Of a DNA stretch of 64,000 nt, positions 21,239 through 34,320 are shown piece after piece. The notes under the pieces were generated by a model, which searched no databases, was not told where the DNA came from, and worked only from the letters and a program-made list of their open reading frames with translations. The position numbers and the translations under genes are program-made. The stretch spans positions 2,232,001 to 2,296,000 of the forward strand of contig CP025095.1 of NCBI GenBank assembly GCA_002831545.1, in the 5' to 3' direction. Every line of letters starts with the position of its first letter. The first letter of the stretch is position 1. Origin of the DNA: Streptococcus suis. GTDB taxonomy: Bacteria; Bacillota; Bacilli; Lactobacillales; Streptococcaceae.

Positions 21239-22588
21239 TTAAGCATTTGCCGCTTCTTCTTTTAGCAACTGTTTATCGTATGCACGAATGAATGGATAGT
21301 AAACAAGGAAGGCAACAACTGCACAAACAATTGAAACAACAATTGCACGCCAGTCAGCTGTACCAAGGAAGGCACCGATACCAACTGGAGTTGGCCATGG
21401 TACTTGAGCAACAACTGCATTGATAAGATTCAACTTCATAGAGAAGTAATACACTGTCATAGATGCAATTGGAGCAAGCATGAATGGGATTGCAAGTGCT
21501 GGATTATAGATGATTGGCAAACCAAAAATCAGTGGTTCATTGATGTTGAAAATACCCGGAACAATTGCTGCTTTACCAATCGCACTCAATTGTTCAGAAC
21601 GAGCACGAGTAGCTAACCAAATACATAGCCCAAGTGTTGCACCAGAACCACCTGCAATGACAAACATATTTGAGAACTCCCCTGCAACAATCATTCGTTC
21701 ACCAGCTGCATTAAGAGACATATTTGCAAGTGCAATTGGACTAACAAAAGCAAAGATGATATTTGCACCGTGAATACCTACTACCCAAAGTGCCTGAGTC
21801 AACAAGTAGATAATAACTAAACCAATCCAAGTATTTGTTAAATTTCCAACAAAGCTAAATGGAATTGCAATAACTTTAAATATATCAGTACCAAGCGCAA
21901 CCAATACACCGTTCAAGAAAATTACAAAGAAGGCTACGACAAATGAAGGAATCAAAGCTGTAAATCCGCGTGATACACCCTCTGGTACTGAATCGGGCAT
22001 TTTGATAACCCAATTATTTTTCACGCACATCCGATATAGCAGAACTGCCGCAACAGCCATGATGATTGCCGTAAATATACCCGTTGTACCAAAGCGTGTT
22101 ACGCCACCACCCATTGCCCAACCATCAACAATTATTGCGCCTTCTTCAAGAGAGCTGACTGCCGACATCGCGCCTTCTTCAAAAATAATTTGAGGAACGG
22201 TCATGATGAAAGCAAAGAGGGATAAGAGCGCCCCATTAAGCGGAGTCAAATTAAGTTCTTCTTCCTCAGCGTAAATTTTTGTCAATTCATATCCAATAGC
22301 AAGTGCAAAATAAAGTGATAGCACCCCCATAGTAGCAGTATTAGCAACCATATAGAGTGGGGTAAATTTATCAAATGATGCCGCAAAAATATCTGCAACA
22401 ACTGGCCAGAATGAAAATGCCTGTGGTAAGATACTGAAAACCAAGAACATCGAACCAACAATCGTAAATGGTACGGCAGCCATACCTGCAGCTGTGATGG
22501 CACGTACAACTTTGTAAGATGCCAGTTTACCCATTGGTCCCATCAGATATTTATCTAATAGTCCAAAGAACCCTTTTTGTTCTTCCAT
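21239..22588 (-). CDS. celC: Cellobiose-type PTS EIIC permease
   Basis: A 449-residue EIIC of the lactose/cellobiose class: about ten hydrophobic segments, beginning LASYKVVRAITAAGMAAVPF, and the conserved NEPLIFGLPIIYNP substrate-binding loop (about residues 350-363). It carries cellobiose or a similar beta-glucoside and hands it to EIIB for phosphorylation. It is the last gene of celA-celR-celB-celX-celC; I use Streptococcus mutans names, where the order is the same. Strong terminator follows. Confidence 0.95.
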   Translation of the reverse strand: MEEQKGFFGLLDKYLMGPMGKLASYKVVRAITAAGMAAVPFTIVGSMFLVFSILPQAFSFWPVVADIFAASFDKFTPLYMVANTATMGVLSLYFALAIGYELTKIYAEEEELNLTPLNGALLSLFAFIMTVPQIIFEEGAMSAVSSLEEGAIIVDGWAMGGGVTRFGTTGIFTAIIMAVAAVLLYRMCVKNNWVIKMPDSVPEGVSRGFTALIPSFVVAFFVIFLNGVLVALGTDIFKVIAIPFSFVGNLTNTWIGLVIIYLLTQALWVVGIHGANIIFAFVSPIALANMSLNAAGERMIVAGEFSNMFVIAGGSGATLGLCIWLATRARSEQLSAIGKAAIVPGIFNINEPLIFGLPIIYNPALAIPFMLAPIASMTVYYFSMKLNLINAVVAQVPWPTPVGIGAFLGTADWRAIVVSIVCAVVAFLVYYPFIRAYDKQLLKEEAANA

Positions 22589-22608
22589 GAGAAGACCCTC
22601 CTAAAATT

Positions 22609-23121
22609 TTAAAGATATTTTCTTATTATTTGAAAACGTAGGTAGTATTTATCGGTATTTTGCTTTACCTGCTCCAACCTTTTTATATTGAGAACAACTA
22701 AAGCAAGACCTAACAACTGCAAGCCAATAACAAAGAGTTTAGCAGATGTATGGTTTGAAAAAGTTGGAAAGAGGGTTGAGATATGACCCAAAATCACTAA
22801 AACCACAATTAACCCTTGCAAGATTGCTTGTGCCCTTAATACAAATTCTGTCTTTGTCAATCGAGACTCCTCAGCACTATACAACTTAAATTGTTCTGCC
22901 GTCGCAATGATTATTGCAATCAGCATAAGCGAGGGCAGGATTAGATACAAACTTGGTTGAAATAATTGAACCAGAAGCCAGTATAGATTTGCAAAGAAGA
23001 ACACTGCTAAACTATAACGAAACAGCATATAGCGATTAAAGAGCTGACTTTTGCGTTTAGACTCTTGTTTTAATTGTTCTGGTGTTTTCTGTAGCTTTTT
23101 ACTTGCCATTCCCTTACTCAT
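22609..23121 (-). CDS. celX: CelX-like membrane protein of the cellobiose operon
   Basis: A 170-residue protein with a basic cytosolic N-terminus (KKLQKTPEQLKQESKRKSQL) and four hydrophobic stretches (SLAVFFFANLYWLLVQLF, LYLILPSLMLIAIIIATA, AILQGLIVVLVILGHIS, LFVIGLQLLGLALVVLNI). Function is unknown. It lies between EIIA and EIIC, the same position as celX in the S. mutans cel operon. The symbol is based on that position, not on a measured match. Confidence 0.7.
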   Translation of the reverse strand: MSKGMASKKLQKTPEQLKQESKRKSQLFNRYMLFRYSLAVFFFANLYWLLVQLFQPSLYLILPSLMLIAIIIATAEQFKLYSAEESRLTKTEFVLRAQAILQGLIVVLVILGHISTLFPTFSNHTSAKLFVIGLQLLGLALVVLNIKRLEQVKQNTDKYYLRFQIIRKYL

Positions 23122-23135
23122 CCCATATCCTCTTT

Positions 23136-23450
23136 CTAACCAACTTTACGATACAAAGCTAACATTTCAAGCGCTACCTCACGTAAAGTCATTGTTGTCA
23201 TCAAATGATCTTGCGCATGAACCATAATAATCTCTACCTTCACTTCAGTACCGCTTGCGTATTCCTGTAAGAGACCCGTTTGAGAATGGTGGGCTTCAAG
23301 CATGTCAGCATTGGCTGCTTCCAATAACTCTTCTGCCTTATCATAATCACCTTCTCTCATAGCAGCAAAAGCTTCGTGGATAACACTTCTTGCATTGCCA
23401 CTACTGAGGATGATCCCAAATGCAGCCATTTGTAATTCTTCTGTATTCAT
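23136..23450 (-). CDS. celB: Cellobiose-type PTS EIIA
   Basis: A 104-residue all-helical EIIA of the lactose/cellobiose class. The phosphorylated histidine is in the motif MVHAQDHLMT (His78), and the N-terminus AAFGIILSSGNARSVIHEA is typical. It relays phosphate from HPr to EIIB. It is encoded directly after celR, by ten bases. Confidence 0.95.
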   Translation of the reverse strand: MNTEELQMAAFGIILSSGNARSVIHEAFAAMREGDYDKAEELLEAANADMLEAHHSQTGLLQEYASGTEVKVEIIMVHAQDHLMTTMTLREVALEMLALYRKVG

Positions 23451-23460
23451 ATGTCACCTT

Positions 23461-25434
23461 CTATTCTCTTTGTAAAAAAACGTGTTTGAATGTTTCAAAA
23501 TCAGGAGAGTTTATTATGTCTTTCTTGACTTCTGGTAAATCTACCAAATCTACCAATCGATTGGTAATGGTTGATAGACCTTCATTTGTATATATAGATG
23601 GACTCACTAAGAAAACCAATCTAATCTGCCCATAGTCTTCTTCCCAATATAGACCATTTTTTATAACCGCAACAGAAATCATGTGCTTTTCGCTAATGGG
23701 TTTTAGGGGGTGAGGAACAGCTATATCTTTATCAAATACCAATGTACTCAAGCTTTCACGCGCCTCAATTAATTTATAAAATTCCTGGTGATTTCCAAGA
23801 CCTTCGCTCTCCAACTGTGAAATCATTTGCTTTAATAACATTTCTTTTTCAGCTGACTCAACAACTAAAAATCGTTGTTCTGAGAAGTACTGATCAAAGT
23901 ATTTCTCCAAGTTACTCTCTCTTTCCACTACCTGTGTTTTTTGGAGACTAGGTCTCAAGTCCGCCAATCGTTGTTTAACTTCCTTAACTTCCTGATCTGT
24001 TAAAAAGACACTGACAGTTATAACAGGGACCTTAAACACCAAACCAGATAAGTCGATGGTTGACATTATCACATCTATCCCCTGCAACTTTTGATTATCT
24101 AAATCATAGTAACCGATGACATCTGATATGGACACCTGTTGCCCAAGTTCATTTTTAATCCTATTTTTCAGCATCTGAGCACTACCGTAGCCTGTTGCAC
24201 AGATAACCAGAACATTTAATTTGTATTTTTCTTTTTGCCGTTCCAAGGAAGCCATCAAGTGTAGAGCTACATAGGCAATTTCTGACTCGGACAAGCTATA
24301 AGAGTGAAAAACTGAAAGTTCAGCCATTAGTGATTGTGTCAAATCGAAGATATCATGATAAGTTGTTTTAATATCATCAAGTAGGGGGTTATCAATATGG
24401 AGATTGTGACGGAGTCGTTCTATGAGAACCTCCAGATGTGTTAGCAAACCTTCTATCAAGGAAAAATCATGTGAAAATTGATAACCATATTCATCATCAT
24501 AACGCCCTAAAACTTCAAAAAGTTCTTGGCGCAACAAGAGGCGGTCCGATGACTTCTCCACCTCTAATTGTGTTTTTGAAATCAAGTGTAGAGCAATGTA
24601 GACCACTTCTTCCTCAGGAAACCTATTCTGAGGTTCCAGTCGATGGGATAATCGCCTAGCAATCTTTGTAGCTACTGCCAATTCTTCAGCATACTTTTCC
24701 TTATCGATGGTGACAGGAGAAATTGTAAAACCTTTTTGATAGCGTTGGATAGCTAAACCTAAATGAATAACTAAATTTTGGATAATATAATCAGATAGTT
24801 TCAACTGACTATCACGACACTCATCTAAGACTACAATTGTTAGCTCTTCAAAAGATAGAGGTAAGGCTAGACTTTTATCATTGGATAAAAAATGATGGAT
24901 ATTCTGATAAAAATGTTCACTAAAGAAATAGTCCATGATGAAGTGACGTTTTTGACGTTCTTCACCAACCACATAGACTCCCTTATAGGGCTTGCTCTCG
25001 ATGCTCAAACCATAAGAAGCAAGATGCTCCCTAATGTGCTTGAAATCATGAGACAAGGTTGATCTACTGACAAACAGCTGGTCCGCCAAATCATCAAATA
25101 AGATACATTCTTCTTCAAATATCAATTTATTCAGGATTTGTTTATGGCGATTTTCTGCATCACTATAATCCACCCCAAATACTAGTTGGTTTTCAGATAA
25201 GAAACGATGGTATTTTTCCTCATCGCTAATTCGAAGCTGATAGCCATAACCTTGTTTGGATAAAATCGCAAAACCTGTTTCTTCCTCGGATATTTCGGAA
25301 ATTAATTTTTTGATATAGGTTCGGATGGTACGATCCGTATAAGAAAGATGCTCTGCCAATACTTTACTGGTTGAAAAACCATTCTGGTGCTGATAAAGAT
25401 ACTGTAATATCATTTTTTCCTTAGTATTTAGCAT
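23461..25434 (-). CDS. celR: CelR: PRD-type transcription activator with EIIB-like and EIIA-like domains
   Basis: A 657-residue regulator. Order: two N-terminal HTH domains (EKMILQYLYQHQNGFSTSKV and LFVSRSTLSHDFKHI), PRD1 and PRD2 (with LHLISKT and LHLMASL histidine motifs, residues about 190-390), an EIIB-Bgl/Gat-like domain with the phosphocysteine motif VICATGYGSAQM, and a C-terminal EIIA fructose/mannitol-type domain with IAVPHPLK. Phosphorylation by the PTS tunes activity. It is placed inside the operon it should control. The likely operator is the TTTCCTTAC...TACGGAAA palindrome before celA. Confidence 0.93.
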   Translation of the reverse strand: MLNTKEKMILQYLYQHQNGFSTSKVLAEHLSYTDRTIRTYIKKLISEISEEETGFAILSKQGYGYQLRISDEEKYHRFLSENQLVFGVDYSDAENRHKQILNKLIFEEECILFDDLADQLFVSRSTLSHDFKHIREHLASYGLSIESKPYKGVYVVGEERQKRHFIMDYFFSEHFYQNIHHFLSNDKSLALPLSFEELTIVVLDECRDSQLKLSDYIIQNLVIHLGLAIQRYQKGFTISPVTIDKEKYAEELAVATKIARRLSHRLEPQNRFPEEEVVYIALHLISKTQLEVEKSSDRLLLRQELFEVLGRYDDEYGYQFSHDFSLIEGLLTHLEVLIERLRHNLHIDNPLLDDIKTTYHDIFDLTQSLMAELSVFHSYSLSESEIAYVALHLMASLERQKEKYKLNVLVICATGYGSAQMLKNRIKNELGQQVSISDVIGYYDLDNQKLQGIDVIMSTIDLSGLVFKVPVITVSVFLTDQEVKEVKQRLADLRPSLQKTQVVERESNLEKYFDQYFSEQRFLVVESAEKEMLLKQMISQLESEGLGNHQEFYKLIEARESLSTLVFDKDIAVPHPLKPISEKHMISVAVIKNGLYWEEDYGQIRLVFLVSPSIYTNEGLSTITNRLVDLVDLPEVKKDIINSPDFETFKHVFLQRE

Positions 25435-25480
25435 AACTAGCCTCTTTTCAAATCAATATACCATCTATGATAGCAAAGAA

Positions 25481-25795
25481 CTAGATATTATCCAAGACCA
25501 ATTTAGCCATTTTTTCAATTCCCATCGGAATTGGAATATAGGCTTGAGGTGGAATTTGGACAACTGGCTTCCCTACCTTCTTACCTGCTTCTTCAAATTG
25601 CTTAAAATGCATTTTTGTCTGCGGGCTAATCAAGTACAAGTCATACTCTGCCGCATTTATTTTTTTACCACCTTCTGGAACACCGACAGCATTCATTTCT
25701 ACTGTATGCCCTTGTTCTTCCAAAAGAGTTTGTGTTTTTTTTGCAATAAGTGAAGAAGACATGCCTCCTGCACAGATAATCAAAGCTTTTACCAT
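25481..25795 (-). CDS. celA: Cellobiose-type PTS EIIB
   Basis: A 104-residue EIIB with the active cysteine in LIICAGGMSSSLIA (Cys8). The true start is the ATG at 25793-25795, preceded by GGAGGAAAATCCT; the longer reading begins at a TTG inside that ribosome site. It passes phosphate to the incoming sugar at EIIC. It is the first gene of the cel operon. Confidence 0.95.
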   Translation of the reverse strand: MVKALIICAGGMSSSLIAKKTQTLLEEQGHTVEMNAVGVPEGGKKINAAEYDLYLISPQTKMHFKQFEEAGKKVGKPVVQIPPQAYIPIPMGIEKMAKLVLDNI

Positions 25796-25849
25796 AGGAT
25801 TTTCCTCCAACTATTTTATTATTTACTTTTGTTATGATTTTATTTTACA

Positions 25850-25863
25850 TGAACACGCTTACA
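25850..25863. promoter_or_regulatory. cre-like site in the celA promoter
   Basis: TGAACACGCTTACA matches the CcpA consensus TGNAANCGNTNNCA except at one position (C for A at position 5). Confidence 0.55.
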
Positions 25864-25864
25864 T

Positions 25865-25899
25865 TTTCCATAGGAAGTATTTCCTTACCACTACGGAAA
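25865..25899. promoter_or_regulatory. Candidate CelR operator before celA
   Basis: Two nested palindromes. The inner 20-mer TTTCCTTACCACTACGGAAA (25880-25899) has 5-bp arms; the outer pair TTTCCATAG...CTACGGAAA spans the whole interval. The same 20-mer, with three differences, lies before the GH1 gene at 28289. Confidence 0.6.
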
Positions 25900-25942
25900 T
25901 TTCGCTACTAAAATAAACCGCTTTTCCGCTACTCTCCAGAAA

Positions 25943-25970
25943 CAAAAAAATAGCAACTCCGAAGAGTTGC
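25943..25970 (-). terminator. Terminator with TTCG loop after the 112-residue protein gene
   Basis: On the minus strand GCAACTC-TTCG-GAGTTGC is followed by TATTTTTTTG. Confidence 0.9.
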
Positions 25971-25972
25971 CA

Positions 25973-26311
25973 CTATGATGCATAAAAGAAAAGACGAGGA
26001 GGATAGTAAACTACAACCTCAGAAGATTTGAGCTGAAACTCATCCATAATCACGTCTCTCAGTTTCACATCATTGACTGTTGAAGTGACTTGATAGGTAT
26101 CTCCTTTAGCACATTTGATTTTGGCTACTTGATTAAAAACACTACTATTTGCTAAATCTGGCGGATTTACCCCCTTAAATCTTACAAAGTATAGCGTAGT
26201 GTCATCCGTCTGACCAGCTGAAGTCGCTCTGATTTTCCACATATTAATCAATAAATAAACCAGAACAGCCATAACAACTACAATAACAATTATTCCAACT
26301 ATAGATTCCAT
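25973..26311 (-). CDS. Single-pass membrane protein, unknown function
   Basis: Taken from the ATG giving MESIVGIIVIVVVMAVLVYL (112 residues), with AAGAGGTTT upstream. One N-terminal membrane helix (residues 4-25) is followed by a small soluble domain with strands LYFVRFKGVN and SSEVVVYYPPRLFFYAS. It resembles short YajC-like or PH-like membrane-tethered proteins only in layout. It has its own terminator and lies between the cel operon and a SemiSWEET gene; no function can be given. Confidence 0.65.
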   Translation of the reverse strand: MESIVGIIVIVVVMAVLVYLLINMWKIRATSAGQTDDTTLYFVRFKGVNPPDLANSSVFNQVAKIKCAKGDTYQVTSTVNDVKLRDVIMDEFQLKSSEVVVYYPPRLFFYAS

Positions 26312-26534
26312 AATAAACCTCTTTTCCAAGATACGATACACTTACAAACAACTAGAAAAAACACTTATCTTGGTGGTTTAAAAAGGTTAAACCTTAAAAA
26401 AAGTGGTACAAATAACATGGTAATCACACTTCCAATATTTATTTGTCATCATTATATTCCTTTCACAGAAAAAGTCAAGCATTTTCAATGTTTTTCACTG
26501 TTGCTAAAAATTCTTTTATCGATGGAATAGTGCA

Positions 26535-26774
26535 TTATTTGTAAACTAATTTATAGACCAAAATAATACCTACTAATGTTACAGATAGGCTATTAGCAAT
26601 AATGAGGGCCGTATCTCCTTGAATAATACCATGGAACAACCATAAGGACATCCCTATCACAGACATCATATACATTCCTAACGAAATCGACTCTGTATCC
26701 TTTGTCTTAACTACCTTGATAACCTGAGGTACAAATCCAAAGGTAGTTAAGCAAGCTGCGATAAAACCAACCAT
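26535..26774 (-). CDS. SemiSWEET sugar transporter
   Basis: A 79-residue protein with three membrane helices and the PQ motif (TFGFVPQVIKVVKTKDTESI), then the second helix MYMMSVIGMSLWLFHGII and a third ending VGIILVYKLVYK. This is the bacterial SemiSWEET/MtN3 half-transporter, which dimerises to let sugars pass down their gradient. AAAGGAGAAAATTGT precedes the ATG. It lies in a GH1/PTS gene region and has its own end before the GH1 terminator, so it may export glucose or take up an aglycone-free sugar; this is inference. Confidence 0.9.
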   Translation of the reverse strand: MVGFIAACLTTFGFVPQVIKVVKTKDTESISLGMYMMSVIGMSLWLFHGIIQGDTALIIANSLSVTLVGIILVYKLVYK

Positions 26775-26802
26775 ACAATTTTCTCCTTTAACATACCAAT
26801 AC

Positions 26803-26853
26803 TAAAAAACATAAATGAAGACCCCTGTAGCCATTACGCTACAGAGGTCTTCT
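26803..26853 (-). terminator. Terminator of the GH1 gene at 26856
   Basis: On the minus strand GAAGACCTCTGTAGC-GTAATG-GCTACAGGGGTCTTC is a 15-pair stem followed by ATTTATGTTTTTTAG. Confidence 0.9.
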
Positions 26854-26855
26854 CA

Positions 26856-28307
<1,452 letters not shown>

Positions 28308-28323
28308 TTATAGTTATTAGTTT

Positions 28324-28337
28324 AGCAAACGGTTACA
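28324..28337. promoter_or_regulatory. cre-like site before the GH1 gene at 28289
   Basis: The minus strand reads TGTAACCGTTTGCT, which fits TGNAANCGNTNNCW. It lies about 35 bases before the start codon. Confidence 0.6.
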
Positions 28338-28356
28338 AAAATAACCACTGCAGTTT

Positions 28357-28376
28357 TTTCCGTAACAGTAAGGAAA
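28357..28376. promoter_or_regulatory. CelR-like palindrome before the GH1 gene at 28289
   Basis: Minus strand TTTCCTTACTGTTACGGAAA. It agrees with the celA 20-mer at 17 of 20 positions, the differences being in the centre. Confidence 0.6.
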
Positions 28377-28442
28377 TTGCTAATGAATGAGACTTGAAAG
28401 CTAATTCGTTAAACATTGACCTAGCAGTATTACTTGCCAACA

Positions 28443-28826
28443 TTACACTGTTAATTCAATTTGTATATCATCAAATCCCAACACACACGATTCATAGTAG
28501 CCGTCCCCAGTTATTCGTGGTCCACTAAGAAGTAAGTAGCCTGCAGCAACAAGTCGCTCTGTTAACTTCATCCACAGCTTCCTCACTCCCTAGACTAAAG
28601 GCTAAATGAATGAGTCCTAGATAATTGAGTTGACTTGGTTTGTCGACCACATCGTCTCTGGTCATAATTTCCAAACGAGCCCCGTCTTCAAAGGTAAGAA
28701 AATAGGACTTGAAACTGGTTTTTAGATTATAGTAGAGCTGATTGGATGTGCATTGAAATAGTTTTCAAGGAAATTACGCATACCTTCCAAATCCTGAGTG
28801 TAGATTGCTACATGTTCTATTTTCAT
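28443..28826 (-). pseudogene. VOC/glyoxalase-family protein, frameshifted
   Basis: The start MKIEHVAIYTQDLEGMRNFL and ENYFNA are typical of a VOC protein. After about 35 codons the frame is lost; a shifted frame continues NLKTSFKSYFLTFEDGARLEIM and NYLGLIHLAFSLGSEEAVDE, a third frame gives LVAAGYLLLSGPRITGDGYYES and ends with VLGFDDIQIELTV at a TAA. Together these cover a normal VOC length of about 125 residues. At least two frameshifts show it is dead. Confidence 0.85.
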
Positions 28827-28991
28827 TTTCAAACCTTTCCCTAAGAGAAAAACGGCAAAATGCCGTCTCAGAACGTAGACAAACTCCTAAAAATATAAAA
28901 AATTGAAGAAGTTTGCGAAAGATAGCAAGTCATTAAACTCTTAGAAACATTGATTTTTCGGCGTTTCTGAGAGTTTTTAATTTTCAACATA

Positions 28992-29042
28992 AAGAAAAAA
29001 AGATTGAAGAAAATTGTCCAAAATGGACTTTTTCTTCAATCT
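28992..29042 (-). terminator. Terminator of the GH1 gene at 29066
   Basis: On the minus strand GATTGAAGAAAAAGTCCA-TTT-TGGACAATTTTCTTCAATC is followed by TTTTTTTCTTT. Confidence 0.92.
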
Positions 29043-29065
29043 GAAACGGCTAATTGCCGTCTTCC

Positions 29066-30562
<1,497 letters not shown>

Positions 30563-30630
30563 TTATTTTTTCTAACAAATATAGTATAAACAGATTTGAA
30601 ACCCTTTTCTTCTCAAATAATATGCTATAA

Positions 30631-30645
30631 TGATACTATCCTACG
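30631..30645. promoter_or_regulatory. TGATACTAT box between GH1 and AraC regulator genes
   Basis: TGATACTATCCTACG, one of four copies in the beta-glucoside region. It lies 15 bases before the regulator start and about 80 bases before the GH1 start on the other strand. Confidence 0.55.
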
Positions 30646-30659
30646 AAAAGGAGGAAGGT

Positions 30660-31574
30660 ATGCAACCGCCATTAACGGATAAACAGTTTAAGCACGCCAT
30701 TGATTACGATAGTCGTTTATTGCCCTACAAGTATTACCATACCTGTGTCATGGATGGTATTCCTGACATTCTCTTTCATTGGCACAATGAATTTGAAATC
30801 AACTATGTTTACGGAGGGACAGCCCGTTACCATATCGACTATGATTATTTCAATAGTCAGGCTGGTGATATTATTCTCATGCGGCCCAATGCACTGCATT
30901 CCATCCATCCGATTGAACAACGGGGACATGAAACGGATACTCTTCTCTTTCACTTGGATATGCTGGGGGCATCTCACCTAGATCAGACCAGTATGCTCTA
31001 CCTGCAACCCTTACAGACAGATGTTTTCAAGTGTATTCCACGCATCCAGCCCCAAGACCCTGGCTACGCAGAGATTAGACAATGCCTGCTCACCATTTTT
31101 GAGTTGGTCAGACACCAGCCACCGTACTTTGAACTGCCTCTCAAGAGCCGACTCTTTGACTTCTTCTACCTGCTCTACCGCTACCGCTACATTGTCCGGA
31201 AAAATACCGATGATATGTATCGGAAAAATGAAAAACTGCGGTTATTGATAGAATACATCCAACAACATTATGCAGAAAATCTCACCATCGAGCAGCTAGC
31301 AGAGCAAATGGGCTATACAAAAACCCATTTTATGACAATCTTCAAGCAACAAACAGGAACTTCCTGTATGGAATTTATCATCCAAGTCCGACTGCGGGCA
31401 GCTACTGAGCTCCTGACAAACACTCTCAAGCCTGTGCTTGAAATTGCGACCGAAGTTGGCTTTAATAACCTGTCCAACTTCAACCGCCAGTTCAAGCAAT
31501 ACTACCATACTACACCTAGTAGCTACCGCAAACAATTGCGGAAGAATAGGGCCTATACTAATTTTAATAAATAA
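30660..31574 (+). CDS. AraC family regulator with cupin sensor domain
   Basis: The start MQPPLTDKQFKHAIDYDSRL is chosen because AAGGAGGAAGGT directly precedes it; a more upstream ATG overlaps the shared box. 304 residues. The N-terminal cupin (about 35-130; FHWHNEFEINYVYGGTARYH) would sense a sugar. The two C-terminal helix-turn-helix units are visible: YAENLTIEQLAEQMGYTKTH and LKPVLEIATEVGFNNLSNFN with the final RQFKQYYHTTPSSYRKQ. It is divergent from a GH1 gene and probably regulates it. Confidence 0.92.
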   Translation: MQPPLTDKQFKHAIDYDSRLLPYKYYHTCVMDGIPDILFHWHNEFEINYVYGGTARYHIDYDYFNSQAGDIILMRPNALHSIHPIEQRGHETDTLLFHLDMLGASHLDQTSMLYLQPLQTDVFKCIPRIQPQDPGYAEIRQCLLTIFELVRHQPPYFELPLKSRLFDFFYLLYRYRYIVRKNTDDMYRKNEKLRLLIEYIQQHYAENLTIEQLAEQMGYTKTHFMTIFKQQTGTSCMEFIIQVRLRAATELLTNTLKPVLEIATEVGFNNLSNFNRQFKQYYHTTPSSYRKQLRKNRAYTNFNK

Positions 31575-31823
31575 TAGAAAGGACTAGGGCCTCCGTATTT
31601 GGTTGAACTGAATACGGGCTACGGACTGTGCCAAAAAGATAAACGAGAACTGGACACTTGCGTCGTCGTTCTGTTTCCTACGTCATTTAGTTTTTCTTTT
31701 ATTACTTCGTTCATTCGCTTTGCCGTACTACAGTACTGCCTGCAGCTCATTTCCTAGTACTAAAAGTAAACTAAAAGACTATATTTTGTCTGTGTCCGCT
31801 TAGCGCCCTCTATATCTTATGCT
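31575..31823. repeat. Intergenic region with dispersed repeat (family R2)
   Basis: From about 31676 the sequence AGTTTTTCTTTTATTACTTCGTTCATTCGC and TTTGCCGTACTACAGTACTGCCTGC is related, in reverse, to 36480-36525 and 62110-62185. The segment CTAGTACTAAAAG-AAACTAAAAG also recurs at 61918. I see no gene here. Confidence 0.6.
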
Positions 31824-32153
31824 ATGATTACCATGCACCTCTACTACACTGGACCAGCTAGCAATGCACGCTCCTTCGCTAAGGAAATGGAGGCTAGTGG
31901 CATTGCCGACCGCATTCGCAAGCAGGCTGGTAACCGGTGTTACCAATACTTTGCACCGCTCGATGATCCCCATTCTATCCTCTTGGTTGATAGCTGGACA
32001 GACCAAGCCGCTCTGGATATCCACCATGCTTCTCCAATGATGCAGGAAATCTTAGACTTACGCAGTAAGTACCAGCTGACTGTCACCGCTGAACGATATA
32101 GGAGTGATGAGACAGGCATTCCTGAGCGAGATAAGGATTTTCTTCAACGCTAA
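31824..32153 (+). CDS. Putative quinol monooxygenase (ABM domain)
   Basis: A 109-residue protein with the antibiotic-biosynthesis monooxygenase fold: MITMHLYYTGPASNARSFAK, then the motif RCYQYFAPLDDPHSILLVDSW and TDQAALDIHHASPMMQEI. Such small ferredoxin-like dimers oxidise quinols or detoxify reactive species. It is alone, with a terminator shared with bglP. No clear ribosome site is visible, so the start could be slightly downstream at the next ATG. Confidence 0.8.
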   Translation: MITMHLYYTGPASNARSFAKEMEASGIADRIRKQAGNRCYQYFAPLDDPHSILLVDSWTDQAALDIHHASPMMQEILDLRSKYQLTVTAERYRSDETGIPERDKDFLQR

Positions 32154-32165
32154 ACAAGATACAAA

Positions 32166-32200
32166 GATAAAGTGGTCGGCAATGCCAACCACTTTATTTT

Positions 32201-32203
<3 letters not shown>
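32166..32203. terminator. Bidirectional terminator between the monooxygenase gene and bglP
   Basis: AAAGTGGT(C)GGC-AAT-GCC(A)ACCACTTT, with A-rich and T-rich flanks. Confidence 0.88.
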
Positions 32204-34238
<2,035 letters not shown>

Positions 34239-34275
34239 TTTTGATAAATTTATGATAACACATTGCAAATTGTTT

Positions 34276-34289
34276 TGCAAGCGTTTTCT
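34276..34289. promoter_or_regulatory. cre site upstream of the bglP leader
   Basis: TGCAAGCGTTTTCT fits TGNAANCGNTNNCW and overlaps the expected promoter. Confidence 0.65.
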
Positions 34290-34320
34290 AAAGTTTTTTT
34301 GATTTTTTCGCTAATTTTGT

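Noticed and set aside
22609..23121. Start at the second ATG (five codons in)
   Set aside because: The ribosome site AAAGAGGAT fits the first ATG; the second has AAGGGA too close to it.
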